Shown: positions 43,929-54,361, counted from the first letter of the stretch. The stretch is DNA of 64,000 bases from Candidatus Peregrinibacteria bacterium (GCA_016699515.1 CP064978.1:310001-374000), one strand, 5' to 3'. Numbers and translations: made by a program. Notes: a model not told the origin generated them from the letters alone.

Positions 43929-45175
43929 ATGGAAGAGCATTCTATAATAGCTATTTCTCCTTTGTCAAATATCTTCTTTCTTTTTGGCCGCCATCCCGAA
44001 CTTTCACTGGCGGAACTTATGGCTCGCTTGCCAAACGCGTCTCTCGTTCATTCTGGTGCAGAAGGTGCGGTTTTGAATAACCCCGAAACACTTTCTGAGT
44101 CGTTTTTTGATCAATTGGGTGGCTCACAAAAAATGATTGAATTGATTGAATCTGTCGATGTGAATGATGTTGTTCAATCGTTGGCCGATCAGTTGGAAGC
44201 GATTTATCGTGGCAATAAATTGGACTATGGATTGAGTGTGTACGGTTTGCCGGAAGCTCAACTACGCCCTTGGTTGCTTGCACTCAAAAAAGAATTGCGT
44301 TTGCGCGAGCTTAAAGGTCGCTTTATTAATAATCAATTTCGTAATATTTCAGCCGCTCAATATAAATCCATTAAAGAAAAGGGGATTGAATTGGCGGTGG
44401 TTTATTGGGGGCAGCGCTATTGGGTGGGCAAGGTGACAGGTGTCCAGAACATCGATGCCTATGCCATTCGTGATTATGAAAAGCCGTTTCGCGATATGAA
44501 AATGGGGATGCTCCCCCCGAAATTAGCTCAAATGCTTATTAACTTAACCGGAGTGGACGGCGTTGTTTGGGATCCTTTTTGTGGCAGTGGCACCGTGCTT
44601 ATGGAAGGCCTTTTAATGGGGCATGCTATGGTGGGCTCTGATCTCAATCCGCGCCATGTGGATGGAGCTCTGCAGAATGTGGACTGGATTCGTGATGGGG
44701 ATGATCGATTGCCTTGCCCGATTTTTGTTCACGATGCTACCCATCCCATCCCCGATATTCTTTTGATGCCATCGCCTGCGAAGTTGATCTAGGTTTGCCG
44801 CATGGTCCTTCCATACGTCCTGAGCTTTTGGAGCGCATCATGAAAGACTTGGATGATTTGTATGTACGATTTTTTACTCAAATCAAGCGGCGTGCTTTTC
44901 GTGGCCCCGTAGTGGTTGCCTTGCCGTTTTTTGTTGACTCAAAAGGCAAAAAAACCACCATGAATGCGACCATCGATGCTTTGATTCATATGGGATTTCA
45001 GATCCAGCAAGGCCCTTTTTTCTACGCGCGGCCTGGGCAAGCAGTGGGCAGAATGATTTATCGGTTTAATTTAGCGCCTTCATCCGCTTTGCCAAAGGAG
45101 GGGTTGAGACAACCGAAAAGAGTGTCGTCCCAAACGCCATCAGCACCAAAATCGAAAAAACCGTTTCGTCGATAA
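43929..45175 (+). CDS. TrmG10/Trm11-like RNA (or DNA) methylase, frameshifted
   Basis: About 415 aa. The N-terminal 160 residues resemble the THUMP-type region of Trm11/TrmG10 enzymes. The SAM-binding motif is GVVWDPFCGSGTVLMEGLLM followed by GSDLNPRHVDGA. A one-base shift near 44755-44764 separates this from FDAIACEVDLGLPHGPSIRP, where the catalytic (D/N)PPY-type site would be; here it is VDLG, as in the TEPYLG-type patescibacterial homologues. VVVALPFFVDSKGKK and the last strand follow. The family methylates guanosine N2 in tRNA. The 36-residue basic tail (to SKKPFRR) overlaps the convergent antiporter gene by 110 bp. Confidence 0.8.
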
Positions 45176-46225
45176 TGCCTTTTTCTAGTCCGATTGAGGC
45201 GATGATTAGTTCTACAGCGCCACGATTATTCATGGCCAAACCAATCACCCATGATTCGATCGATTTGAAGCCAATCATTCGAGCGGTCCCTCCTGCCCCG
45301 ATCACTTTTCCAGCGATGGCAACGGCAATGATGGATACTAAGAACCAAGGGGCGGTTTTGATGGCGGTAAAATCGAGGCTAAACGCGAGACTGGCAAAGA
45401 ATATCGGGCCAAAAAATCCATACGCCAGTCCATAGATACGGTCTTCTATTTTTTCGAAAACACGCTGATCCAACACCTCTTCTTTAATGAATAATCCCGC
45501 CATAAATGCCCCCATAATCATGTGCAGGCCAATGGCTTCGGCGATGAGCCCCATCATCAATGCGATGATTAACGTCACTGTAAACCCCTTGTTTCCAAAA
45601 TAAATCAAACGATTCAGGTGCTTGGCGCTTTTGGTTCCACCAATAATTACCAACGTAAAAAATAGTACCACCTTGACGAGCAAAAATAGCAGTGTGGCCA
45701 GTTCGATTGAACCCGTTTCTGCCAAATTAAGCACTAACGAAAAAATGACCAACGCCAAAATGTCATCAATAACCGCCGCCCCAAGAGTTAAATGAGCTAC
45801 TTTGGTATTTTGAATTCCACAATCTTTAAATAGCCTGGCTGCCAGGGCGATGGCAGAAATGGAAAGCCCCATTGCAATGAATAAAGAAGCCTCTATGGTT
45901 TGACCAAAAAACGCGCTGCCCAATAGCCTCCCACAAAAGGCAATAGAACCCCTCCCAACGCGACGAATATTGATTTTTTAGATGCCTTTAATAGTTCTTC
46001 TGGATTGGTTTCTAAGCCTGAGTGCAGCATTAAAAAGAAGATACCGAGCTCGGCAATCACCTTAATCACTTCGCTGTCGGCCGGTACGATCCCCAAAAGA
46101 GCTGGCCCGACGATCACGCCCCCCACTAGTTCGCCGAATACGATTGGTAGGTGAAAGCTGCGAAATATTTTTCCGGCCGTCCATACCACGACCATGAGTA
46201 TCAATAAATCATTCAATTCCGGCAT
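45066..46225 (-). CDS. CPA2-family cation/proton antiporter, frameshifted
   Basis: The 386-aa product has about 12 helices of the KefB/NapA type and no C-terminal TrkA-N domain. The start at 46225 (MPELNDLLILMVVVWTAGKI) is standard; the frame upstream has no homology. GELVGGVIVGPALLG, FLMLHSGLETNPEELL and the ion-site motif GAAVIDDILALVIFSLVL are present, the last with the adjacent Asp pair of electrogenic antiporters. A missing base in the AAAAAA run at 45906-45911 splits the gene; adding it gives GGYWAARFFGQTIEASLF. It probably exchanges Na+ or K+ for protons. Confidence 0.88.
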
Positions 46226-46376
46226 GCCTTTTTGGTTGAAGGAATAAAATGGGCAAATTTTGCCTTGCGAGTGTATCAGACTCCTGTGTTTTTTGCCAAT
46301 GTGTAACAAAAATGGCTTATTTACGTTTCTATGATTAGGCGACACGCTAGCGTGCCTGTTTATTTTGCTGCTTTTT

Positions 46377-48140
46377 ATGGCCTTGCGCATTCGATCTACC
46401 TTACGGCTTTACTGGCAACACTCAAAGGTTCACCCATGGGTTTTGCTTCTTAAAACGATCTCCCTGGTGGCAGGTGTGCTGCTTTCCATGTTGATTCCTT
46501 ATTATTTTAAGCAGTTTTTTGATGTTCTCACCTTGGCTGAATCACCGGATATGATCGCTGACCGATTGATTCATTTGGTCTGGATCATTCTGATGATTGA
46601 GCTTTTTGAATGGTTTTTTTGGAGAATTGCCACGTTTTGCGTTTCCTATTTTCAGCCGCGTGTCATGAAGGAGGTGGCTGACGAAACTTTTCAGTACCTT
46701 TTGGGGCATTCGTTTCAATTTTTTAATGAACATTTTATTGGCAGTTTGGTTAAAAAGGTTGGCCGTCTGATGCGGTCATTTGAAGTGTTTCACGATAAAT
46801 TGTATTGGGATCTCATTCCACTTTTCTTGCGGGTATCGATTATCTTTGGCGTTTTGGTTTGGTTGCAGCCGTGGATCGGTTTCGCCATGCTGGTGTGGAC
46901 TTTTTTGTTTTTGTATTTCAACTATCGTTTTTCTTTATACAAATGGAAATATGATATCGCACGCGCTCGCTTAGATTCGAAGGTTTCAGGTGCTTTGGCT
47001 GATGTTTTTACCAATCATGCGAATGTAAAGCTTTTTGTCACTGCCAAAAGGGAGCATCGGCGCTTTTTTCAGTTGACCCAGCAATGGTTTAAGGCCACTC
47101 GGCTGGAATGGGATATTGGCTCTGTGGCTGAAGCAATCCAGTCTTTTTTGATGATTATGCTTGAAATAGCGGTTTTGTATTTATCGGTTCACTTTTGGAA
47201 AAAAGGTGTAATTCAAATTGGTGATTTTGCTTGGATTCAACTCTATTTGATTGAGCTTTTTCGGCAATTGTGGAATTTTGGAAGAATCATTCGAGATTTG
47301 TACCAATCTTTTGCGGATGCGGATGAAACGATGGAATTACTTGAAACGCCGCACGATATTCAAGATGTACCTTTGGCTTCTACCCTTGTGGTCACTCAGG
47401 GCGCGATCGATTTTGATCGGGTTACCTTTGCTTATCAGGACAGTGCCCCCGTTATTCATGAGCTTTCACTTTCGATAAAACCCGGTGAAAAAATTGCCCT
47501 CATTGGCCCATCTGGAAGTGGGAAAAGTACGATCACCAAGTTGCTTATGCGTCTTTATGACTATCAATCCGGCATCCTTTCTATTGACGGCCAAGACATT
47601 CGTCAGGTCACTACCGATAGTTTGCGCTCTCAAATTGCCTTTGTTCCCCAGGATCCCATTTTGTTTCACCGCTCTTTATTGGAAAATATTCGTTATGGTC
47701 GCTTGAACGCGACCGATCAAGAGGTGATCGCGGCGGCTAAATTGGCTCATTGCCACGAATTTATCACTCGTTTTCCCGATCAATATCAAACGCATGTAGG
47801 CGAGCGCGGGGTGAAGCTTTCCGGGGGAGAGCGTCAGCGTGTTGCCATCGCACGGGCTTTTTTGGCGGAGCGCCCCTTACTTATTTTGGACGAAGCCACA
47901 AGTAGTTTGGATTCTGAATCGGAGCAATTCATTCAAGAGGCGTTGGAAAAATTGATGAAAGGAAAAACCACTCTTGTTATTGCTCATCGCCTTTCAACTA
48001 TTATGAAAATGGATCGGATCGTGGTTTTACATAATGGCGGTATTATTGAAGAGGGAGCTCATGATGATCTGCTCAGCAAAAAAAGTGGGTTGTATAAAAA
48101 ATTGTGGGATCTGCAAGTGGGAGGGTATATTAATGACTGA
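46377..48140 (+). CDS. ABC exporter, fused membrane and ATPase domains
   Basis: The 587-aa half-transporter has six helices in residues 1-310 and a nucleotide-binding domain in 340-580. Walker A is IGPSGSGKSTITKL, Q-loop AFVPQDP, signature LSGGERQRVAIARAF, Walker B LLILDEATSSLD and switch IAHRLST. Type IV exporters of this kind carry lipids, peptides or drugs as dimers. The partner is likely itself. The start at 46377 (MALRIRSTLRLYW) is chosen over the upstream TTG. No substrate-specific neighbour is present; mnmA follows by 27 bp. Confidence 0.92.
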   Translation: MALRIRSTLRLYWQHSKVHPWVLLLKTISLVAGVLLSMLIPYYFKQFFDVLTLAESPDMIADRLIHLVWIILMIELFEWFFWRIATFCVSYFQPRVMKEVADETFQYLLGHSFQFFNEHFIGSLVKKVGRLMRSFEVFHDKLYWDLIPLFLRVSIIFGVLVWLQPWIGFAMLVWTFLFLYFNYRFSLYKWKYDIARARLDSKVSGALADVFTNHANVKLFVTAKREHRRFFQLTQQWFKATRLEWDIGSVAEAIQSFLMIMLEIAVLYLSVHFWKKGVIQIGDFAWIQLYLIELFRQLWNFGRIIRDLYQSFADADETMELLETPHDIQDVPLASTLVVTQGAIDFDRVTFAYQDSAPVIHELSLSIKPGEKIALIGPSGSGKSTITKLLMRLYDYQSGILSIDGQDIRQVTTDSLRSQIAFVPQDPILFHRSLLENIRYGRLNATDQEVIAAAKLAHCHEFITRFPDQYQTHVGERGVKLSGGERQRVAIARAFLAERPLLILDEATSSLDSESEQFIQEALEKLMKGKTTLVIAHRLSTIMKMDRIVVLHNGGIIEEGAHDDLLSKKSGLYKKLWDLQVGGYIND

Positions 48141-48167
48141 TAGACGATTCCCTTCTCAATTTTAGCC

Positions 48168-49323
48168 ATGAAAATTGCTGTTTTAGTATCGGGTGGAGTG
48201 GATAGTTCGGTTGGGCTGCGCCTTTTGAAAGATCAGGGTCATGAGGTGACCGCGTTTTATCTAAAAATTTGGCTCGAAGATGAGCTGAGTTATTTGGGTG
48301 ATTGCCCTTGGGAAGAAGATTTGGAGTTTGTTAGACAAGTGTGTGATCAACTGGATGTTCCTTTAGAAATTGTCCCGATGCAGAAGGAATATTGGGAAAA
48401 GGTCGTGGAATATACCGTGGCTGAATCGAAAGCAGGTCGTACGCCGAATCCGGATGTTTTATGTAATCAATTCATTAAATTTGGTTTGTTTTACGAAAAA
48501 TTGATGATTCGTTCGAAAAGGTGGCCACGGGGCACTACGCTTCGCTTGAAATTCAAAATCCCAAACCACAAATCACAAACAATACCAAAGTCCCAAATAC
48601 CAAAGACCAAAATGATCGACCTATCTATTTTCTTAAACGGGCACCCGATCCAGTGAAGGATCAAACTTATTTTCTTGCCCGACTCTCTCAAGCACAGCTG
48701 TCCCGAGCAATGTTCCCGATTGGTCATTTGCAGAAGGCCGAAGTTCGTGCGCTGGCCGAACAGTACAATTTGCCGAATAAATCTCGAAAAGACAGCCAAG
48801 GGATCTGCTTTTTGGGGAAAATTTCGTATCGCGATTTTATTGCTCATCACTTGGGTGAACAAAAGGGGATTTTATTGATCAAGCTACTGGAAAAAAGGTC
48901 GGTGAGCACAAGGGGTTTTGGTTTTATACCATTGGGCAGCGCATGGGTCTTGGGCTTTCGGGGGGGCCATGGTTTGTGATTAAAAAAGACCTCGAAAAGA
49001 ATGTGATTTATTTGGCGAATGGGTATGATCCTGACGCTGCTTACAAAAGTTCTTTTCATGTGGCCGACTTGCAGTGGCTTCTTAATTACGAATTAAAAAT
49101 TACGCCGTGCCTGCCCATGCCTACTGGCAGGCAGGCGGCAGGCAGGAATTACGAATTGATGGTGAAAATTCGGCATGGGGCGGCGATACATGAATGTACA
49201 GTTGCGTTGAAAGATGGCGGGGCGCAGGTGCAGCTAAAAGAACCGGTTCACGGGGTGGCAGCCGGTCAGTTTGCCGTGTTTTACCAAAATGACTTGGTGG
49301 TTGGGTCGGGGGTGATTTTATAG
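48168..49323 (+). CDS. mnmA: tRNA 2-thiouridylase MnmA, two frameshifts
   Basis: MnmA puts sulfur on U34 of Lys, Glu and Gln tRNAs. The PP-loop [13 protein letters not shown], the first Cys ([10 protein letters not shown]), the second Cys ([10 protein letters not shown]) and VATGHYA are all present. Missing bases near 48505 (restoring [15 protein letters not shown]) and in GGGG at 48865-48868 (restoring [20 protein letters not shown]) account for the breaks. Corrected length is about 385 aa, a little long, because of two repeat-derived inserts: a Pro/Lys/Gln/Asn-rich stretch [19 protein letters not shown] at 48553-48612 and a GC-rich palindrome-like piece giving [15 protein letters not shown] at 49111-49149. 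Its last 6 bp overlap the end of nadA. Confidence 0.93.
49111..49149. repeat. GC-rich repeat inside mnmA
   Basis: Self-complementary GC-rich DNA (GTGCCTGCCCATGCC, then TGGCAGGCAGGC) is flanked on both sides by AATTACGAATT words. It is read in frame as [14 protein letters not shown]. It shares GCAGGC(A/G)GGC with 23340-23355 in nth and with the 38931 and 39140 units. Confidence 0.6.
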
Positions 49324-50318
49324 TTCCGTCAGCTCGATCATTTTTTCGAGCGATTTTTTAGCGCCCGCTAATACTTCTTTCGGTAGTTCTACTCGTTGCT
49401 CGTCGGTGGGGTTTTTTAGACAGGCTAGAATGTCTTTGAGCATGATCTTTTTCATGAACGGGCAAAGCGCACAAGTACCAACCATCTTTTTTTCTTGATG
49501 TTCCGCCTTCATGCGATCGACCATCCCACATTCGGTGACCAGCATAAATTGTTCATCATTGGAATTTTGGATGTAATTGATCATGTCCTGAGTGCCGCCG
49601 GCCATATCAACCTTCGCAATCACCGCGGGGCTACATTCGGTGTGAGCCAAAATTTTTACTCCGGGGTAGTCGTGTCGTACTTGTTCCACGGTTTCTGGGG
49701 TGAATTCTTCGTGCACAATGCAGCGCCCTTTCCAGCCGATAATCTTCTTTTTGGTCATTTTTTGCACGTTTTTGGCCATGAATTCATCGGGCAGAAAAAT
49801 GAGTTCTTCTTGCGGCATACCCTCGATTACTTTCAATACATTCGACGAGGTGACGCAAGCATCACATTCGGCTTTTACGGCGGCCGAGGTATTTACATAA
49901 CAAATTACCCCCGCATTCGGATGTTCGGCTTTTAGTTTACGTACGTCTTCGGGTGTGATGGATTCGGCGAGTGAGCACCCGGCTACGGCGGAACGAGCAC
50001 TTCTTTTTCAGGATTCAAAATTTTGGCGGTTTCGGCCATAAAATGGACGCTCGAAAACACGATGGTTTTGGCTTTGGTGCTTTTAGCCGCCATGCTGAGT
50101 CCATACGAATCGCCGATGAAATCGGCCACCCCATAAACTATATCAGGTGTTTGATACGAATGCGCTAAAATCACGGCGTCTTTCTCTTTTTTAAGCTGAT
50201 TGATTTCGAGCGTGAGCGGGGCAATCAGTGCACAATTATTTTCGCTCCAGCCGGTATGCTTCAGCTTTTCGTAAAGCCGAGCGGTTTCGATCGTTAATGA
50301 TTCGTGATTGGGGTTCAT
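49318..50318 (-). CDS. nadA: quinolinate synthase, one frameshift
   Basis: NadA condenses iminoaspartate and dihydroxyacetone phosphate to quinolinate for NAD synthesis, using a 4Fe-4S cluster. The start at 50318 overlaps the GNAT stop (ATGA). The first part runs to EKEVLVPP; one missing base near 49980-49986 then joins to [20 protein letters not shown]. Conserved cysteines lie in [24 protein letters not shown] and [11 protein letters not shown]. Corrected length is about 333 aa, normal for NadA. nadB and nadC are not in the window. Confidence 0.95.
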
Positions 50319-50827
50319 TGGTCAGTCAGTGATCTTTTAATGTAATGGGGATGGTCCGTTAAATTTTTAGTCATATAAACATGTTCGACTTCGTTTTCGA
50401 ATCCATGTTTTTTGAAAAACTTTACCGCGGTCTCGTTATTGGGGTCGGTATCAATCAGCAACATGCGTACATCGTGTTCAATTAAAATTTTAGTCAGGTG
50501 ATTGAGAAGTCGGCTCCCAATTTTTTGTCGCTTATAGCCTTCTTCCACTCCTTGCCATATCACATGTCCGTAGCGCCAACTGCTCCGACGCTTATTGATA
50601 ATGGTTCCCAAAATAAACCCTACCAGTTTTCCGTCAGTTTCGGCAACCCAACAAAAATCTCCATCAGTCATAAACAGACTGATCGGTTCGTATTCGTCCC
50701 ACGTACGATATAAACTGGGCCACTTTTCTGCGGTAAACAATCGTTCGCCTAATCGAAATACCTTCTCCAGGTCTTCAAATTCCATTTGGCGAATGTGTAG
50801 TTTGGGCTTAGCTGATGTCGCTTTCAT
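50315..50827 (-). CDS. GNAT N-acetyltransferase
   Basis: The 170-aa protein has the GNAT fold. Strands and the acetyl-CoA loop are seen in [16 protein letters not shown] and [20 protein letters not shown] (the Q/RxxGxG/A loop is RQKIGS). The [18 protein letters not shown] segment resembles RimI-like enzymes that acetylate protein N-termini or small amines. The substrate is unknown. Stop and nadA start overlap (ATGA), suggesting coupling. Confidence 0.82.
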   Translation of the reverse strand: MKATSAKPKLHIRQMEFEDLEKVFRLGERLFTAEKWPSLYRTWDEYEPISLFMTDGDFCWVAETDGKLVGFILGTIINKRRSSWRYGHVIWQGVEEGYKRQKIGSRLLNHLTKILIEHDVRMLLIDTDPNNETAVKFFKKHGFENEVEHVYMTKNLTDHPHYIKRSLTDQ

Positions 50828-50897
50828 ATAGGCTTAAATAGTATAGCCTGATTGTAGCCCTCCTTTTGTAGAAAGCAAGCTCACTCGCCATCAGCCA

Positions 50898-51266
50898 TCA
50901 ATTGATCTTTATTTTCCTAAAATAAGGCTTTTTAACTTTTGCGACAGGATTTTCTTCAAATTCCAAGCCAGCGTTGGTATTGATTTCCAATGTCTCAATT
51001 TCCTTGGGCTCGTCTTCAAATTCAATCTCATCCTCATCCTCTAACAGCTCTACTTCACTCGTGTTTTCGGCCGAATTTGCCGGAATGTTTAGGGGGGTTT
51101 TGGCAAGGCTTGGGGGTGCGGATAGGGAAAAGGGGATGGAACGCGTTTGAATTATTTTTTTGTAGAACATTAAAGTGGCCGTTGTAATGTTTAAGCCCAT
51201 TTCTTTTAGAACCAGTTCCACTTCCTTTTTTTCATGATCATCGATGCGAATTTGGATTAATTTCAT
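50898..51266 (-). CDS. RelB/DinJ-like ribbon-helix-helix protein with acidic tail
   Basis: The 122-aa protein starts MKLIQIRIDDHEKKEVELVL, a ribbon-helix-helix DNA-binding fold, then KEMGLNITTATLMFYKKIIQ and TRSIPFSL, the RelB/DinJ antitoxin pattern through residue 48. Unlike RelB/DinJ (about 85 aa), it carries a 70-residue tail rich in Glu and Asp (LLEDEDEIEFEDEPKEIETL), ending in a basic FRKIKIN. No RelE/YafQ/HigB-type toxin frame lies on either side. It may be an antitoxin that lost its toxin, or a DNA-binding regulator with a mimic tail. The region upstream is very AT-rich. Confidence 0.7.
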   Translation of the reverse strand: MKLIQIRIDDHEKKEVELVLKEMGLNITTATLMFYKKIIQTRSIPFSLSAPPSLAKTPLNIPANSAENTSEVELLEDEDEIEFEDEPKEIETLEINTNAGLEFEENPVAKVKKPYFRKIKIN

Positions 51267-51572
51267 TTTAATTGTATTTGAAATGTATATTACTTTAATA
51301 TTATATTAATACTTTATGAGTAGATCAAGCTTAATTTTTACTCTATTTAGTGGCAATAATAGAATTTTTGTCGATAGTGAAGGCTAATTGTCTATAAATT
51401 CAGTATTATAATTACATTAATTGCTAAAATACCGCTCCCCCGAATGCTAATTAAATATAAATGTATTTAAATCAAATACTTTTGAAATACATTAATTATA
51501 GACATTTTTTGTCTAAAATAATTTTTTTGTCATTATCATCGATTGTGTTAAAATTTGATCGTATATTTTTTC
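51267..51572. other. AT-rich gene-free stretch
   Basis: About 305 bp of very AT-rich DNA between two divergent genes. No gene is seen. TTAATTATAGACATTTTTTG and CTAATTGTCTATAAATTCAG words at 51490-51512 and 51385-51405 partly match each other in inverse order (TAGACA/TGTCTA), which may be a regulator site. Confidence 0.4.
51527..51554 (+). promoter_or_regulatory. promoter for the 51573 kinase
   Basis: TTGTCA at 51527-51532 and TAAAAT at 51549-51554 have a 16-bp spacer, so the leader would be about 12 nt. Confidence 0.5.
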
Positions 51573-52280
51573 ATGACTATTTCGTTTCATACCATTCTTT
51601 TACTGCTTTTGGTTCTGCTGGTCGCAGGCCTCGTTGCCTATGCCGTTCGTTGTCGCTTTGGACTAAGGCGACGTTTCTTTTACCTGCTGCACGATATGGG
51701 TAACTACATCACTATTCTGAATGGCTATAGTCAGTTGGCTTGTAAAAGTAAGGCTGCTGACTTACCCGATTTAATTAAGGAAATTCAGGTGGTTTCAAAG
51801 AAGATGCAAAATGCGGTGGATGGCTCATGGGTTTTGAGCTACGGAAAAAAACGCTTTGACCAAATGGACACCATCAATGTGACTGATTTTATTTTAGAGG
51901 CTTATGGTAATCGTCATTTTCACCACGCCCTGAAAGATTTTAAATGGGATGTTAAACTGACTCACAAGCCTTTTTTTGTCGACGTAAACGTTTACTTGTT
52001 TCAAAGCGTGATGGATAACATTGCTTTTAATATTCTTCGTCACGCCAAACCAAAAGGGGAAGCACTTTTTCAAACACGCATCCAGGGCGGCAAATATTAT
52101 ATTAAGGCTCGCAATGAGAAGATTAAGTCCGCCCAAGGTAGTGCGCCTCAATCGCTTAAAAAACATCGTGGTGGTCTAACCATTATGAAAACGTTCGCTG
52201 ACCTGATGGGGATAGAAATGCAAATTAGCGAGAATAAGAACGTATTTGAGGTTCAGTTGGTGCTTACATCGGCAAACTAG
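51573..52280 (+). CDS. small histidine-kinase-like membrane protein
   Basis: The 235-aa protein has one N-terminal helix (residues about 7-26) and a cytoplasmic kinase core. The likely phospho-His is His40 in FFYLLHDMGNYITILNGYSQ, an H-D-x-x-N box. The ATPase domain shows the N box (MDNIAFNILRHAKPKGE) and a GL-x-I-M G box (HRGGLTIMKTFADLMG), but no clear DxGxG. It lacks any sensor domain, so it may respond to another membrane protein. The last 17 bp overlap the end of the large kinase gene on the other strand. Together with two response-regulator genes 4-6 kb away, it forms part of a signalling cluster. Confidence 0.75.
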   Translation: MTISFHTILLLLLVLLVAGLVAYAVRCRFGLRRRFFYLLHDMGNYITILNGYSQLACKSKAADLPDLIKEIQVVSKKMQNAVDGSWVLSYGKKRFDQMDTINVTDFILEAYGNRHFHHALKDFKWDVKLTHKPFFVDVNVYLFQSVMDNIAFNILRHAKPKGEALFQTRIQGGKYYIKARNEKIKSAQGSAPQSLKKHRGGLTIMKTFADLMGIEMQISENKNVFEVQLVLTSAN

Positions 52281-54321
52281 TGGTAACCCGAACACCGACG
52301 GGCTCCATGTTTTCTATTTCGATGGCACCACCATGTTTTTTGGCAATTTTGTAGGCCAGCGTTAGGCCAAGGCCAGCCCCACCCGTTTGTTTGGTTCGAG
52401 AGCGGTCGCTGCGATAGAATTTGTTAAAAACATTTTTTAGATCCTTTTCTTCTATTTTTGGCCCGTCATTTTCAATGATAATTTTGAGTTGATCCTCTGT
52501 TTTTTCGTAACGAATGCATACGGCGCTTTTAGCATAGAACATGGCCTTTTTTAGAATTTCCATGAATAATTTTTCTATGAGTTCTTCCACTCCCATTATT
52601 GAAGCAACCTTCTTTTTATGCTCGATGTTTTTACTGCCCGGGGCGAGGGATTTAAGGATATGATTCATCACTTTTGATACTTCTACCTTTACTGTTTTTA
52701 GGTCTTTCAAATCCACCTTATCCATGTGAATCGTTTCAATCATTCGATTCGTTACGTCGGTAACGCTCTTGAGAGAAACCTCTAATTCATTCAGTTCTTC
52801 AAACTCACGATCTTTCGTTTGTAAGCGCAGCAATTCTAAATTACCTTTAATAATTGATAGAGGGGTATTGAATTCGTGATACATTGATTGAATCATTTCA
52901 TTTTCCTCTTCGCTAATTTCTTTGAAACGGTTCTGAAGACTTTGGTATTTTTGAGCATTGCAAATGGCGGTTGACCCAATGTCGTTTAAAAATTCTTCCA
53001 CGTCTTTTAATCGCTGACTTGAAAGCAGATTGGCGGTTTGATCATCTTCATTTATTTTTTCAATGATGTATAGGCCAATGAGCTCTTTTTCTTTTCTAAG
53101 AGGGACGATAATATTGGCCTTCAATTTTTTGAAGGATTCCTTGAGGTTATTAAATTGCCAAGTATGGCGAGATTCCTCCAATAAATTTGCCTGAATTTCA
53201 TCCAAACTTAGGCTTTGGGGATGTTCTTCGAAGTATTTGATTAAGCTCTTTTCCCTGTGCAAACTGGGCGCTTCAGCGCTATTTAAATTTTGCAAATCGT
53301 AGTGGTTGGTCCTTAAGAGAATTTGGCCATTATTTTGCAGCTTTAAGGCGCTTGGAATTTGCTGGTTTAAGGCTGCAATGATTTCTGATAAATTCAGCGT
53401 GCTTGATAGAGTTTCCCCTAATTGATGGAGTAATTGAGTGCATCGTTCCGAACTTGGAACTAGTTTACCCGCTAACCTTTCTGCAAAATGGAAGGTTTTT
53501 TCGAAATAAAATACCGCTAGAATAAAAATGATGGCAGATGAAGTTTCGTTCTTTAGATAGAAAAAAGGTGAATTCTCACTGATTAAAATGGTTGCTAGGC
53601 CCAAAGAAAGCATAAAGATGGTCACGTATGAAATCACCTTTTTAAGAGCGACATGTAGGTCAAAAAACCGGTAATGGCTAATGGCGTAGGTGATCAATAC
53701 TACCATTGGAATACTAAAGGCCGGGGCGATGATGTTGTACTTAAAAATGCCCAAACCCGGCAAAATAATGTTGGTGACCAGCATGGGGACCAAAAAGGAG
53801 GCAATGGCAAAAGTGATGTATTTTAGCTGAGTTTTTATGATGACATTATTTTCCTTTCGAATTCGATAAATGAGCACTGTGAATGCACTTACGATGTAGC
53901 TAACGGTCAATGTGGGAAGTACGAAAAAAAGTGGCCCGAGTTTAGTGGTAATGCCACTGTCGGTTACCTCGTCTCCATATACAATCAATTCACTTTTAAA
54001 CAGAATAATACCAATATAGGCAATCATGGGTACGATATACCACAGATGATGCCAACGAAAATTCTTGGGTACACGGGGGAAAAAATGGGCAAAAAGTAGT
54101 AAGCTCAAAAAAATTAATACTCCAAAAATAAAGGCGAGTGTTTTGGCGGCCTCAGGGCCGATTTTTACCGCAATAATCAAACTTAATATCCAAATATTGA
54201 CCGAAAGCAGCAGCAGCGCAAATAAGTAGTGCGCAAGCCGATTTTTGGATCGGGCGAAGAATAGTATACCGACGATCATGTTTATCGCCAAAATGGCGGA
54301 TAAGAAAAATTCAAGCTTCAT
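52264..54321 (-). CDS. multi-pass sensor histidine kinase
   Basis: The 685-aa protein has seven or eight helices in residues 1-275, as in HisKA_7TM-type sensors, then a GAF-like domain (about 295-465), a dimerisation domain with candidate His482 in QSMYHEFNTPLSIIKGN, and a C-terminal ATPase domain. G boxes are present (NDGPKIEEKDLKNVFNKFYR, then GGAGLGLTLAYKIAKKHGG). The N box is unusual: LFMEILKKAMFYAK has Lys where Asn is expected, which may weaken ATP-Mg binding. No extracytoplasmic domain is large, so it probably senses a membrane or diffusible ligand. Partner candidates are the regulators at 56611 and 57375. Confidence 0.88.
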   Translation of the reverse strand: MKLEFFLSAILAINMIVGILFFARSKNRLAHYLFALLLLSVNIWILSLIIAVKIGPEAAKTLAFIFGVLIFLSLLLFAHFFPRVPKNFRWHHLWYIVPMIAYIGIILFKSELIVYGDEVTDSGITTKLGPLFFVLPTLTVSYIVSAFTVLIYRIRKENNVIIKTQLKYITFAIASFLVPMLVTNIILPGLGIFKYNIIAPAFSIPMVVLITYAISHYRFFDLHVALKKVISYVTIFMLSLGLATILISENSPFFYLKNETSSAIIFILAVFYFEKTFHFAERLAGKLVPSSERCTQLLHQLGETLSSTLNLSEIIAALNQQIPSALKLQNNGQILLRTNHYDLQNLNSAEAPSLHREKSLIKYFEEHPQSLSLDEIQANLLEESRHTWQFNNLKESFKKLKANIIVPLRKEKELIGLYIIEKINEDDQTANLLSSQRLKDVEEFLNDIGSTAICNAQKYQSLQNRFKEISEEENEMIQSMYHEFNTPLSIIKGNLELLRLQTKDREFEELNELEVSLKSVTDVTNRMIETIHMDKVDLKDLKTVKVEVSKVMNHILKSLAPGSKNIEHKKKVASIMGVEELIEKLFMEILKKAMFYAKSAVCIRYEKTEDQLKIIIENDGPKIEEKDLKNVFNKFYRSDRSRTKQTGGAGLGLTLAYKIAKKHGGAIEIENMEPVGVRVTTSLPM

Positions 54322-54361
54322 AATTGCTGTGTATTATACTGTTTTTTTGTAAAATGTAAAG

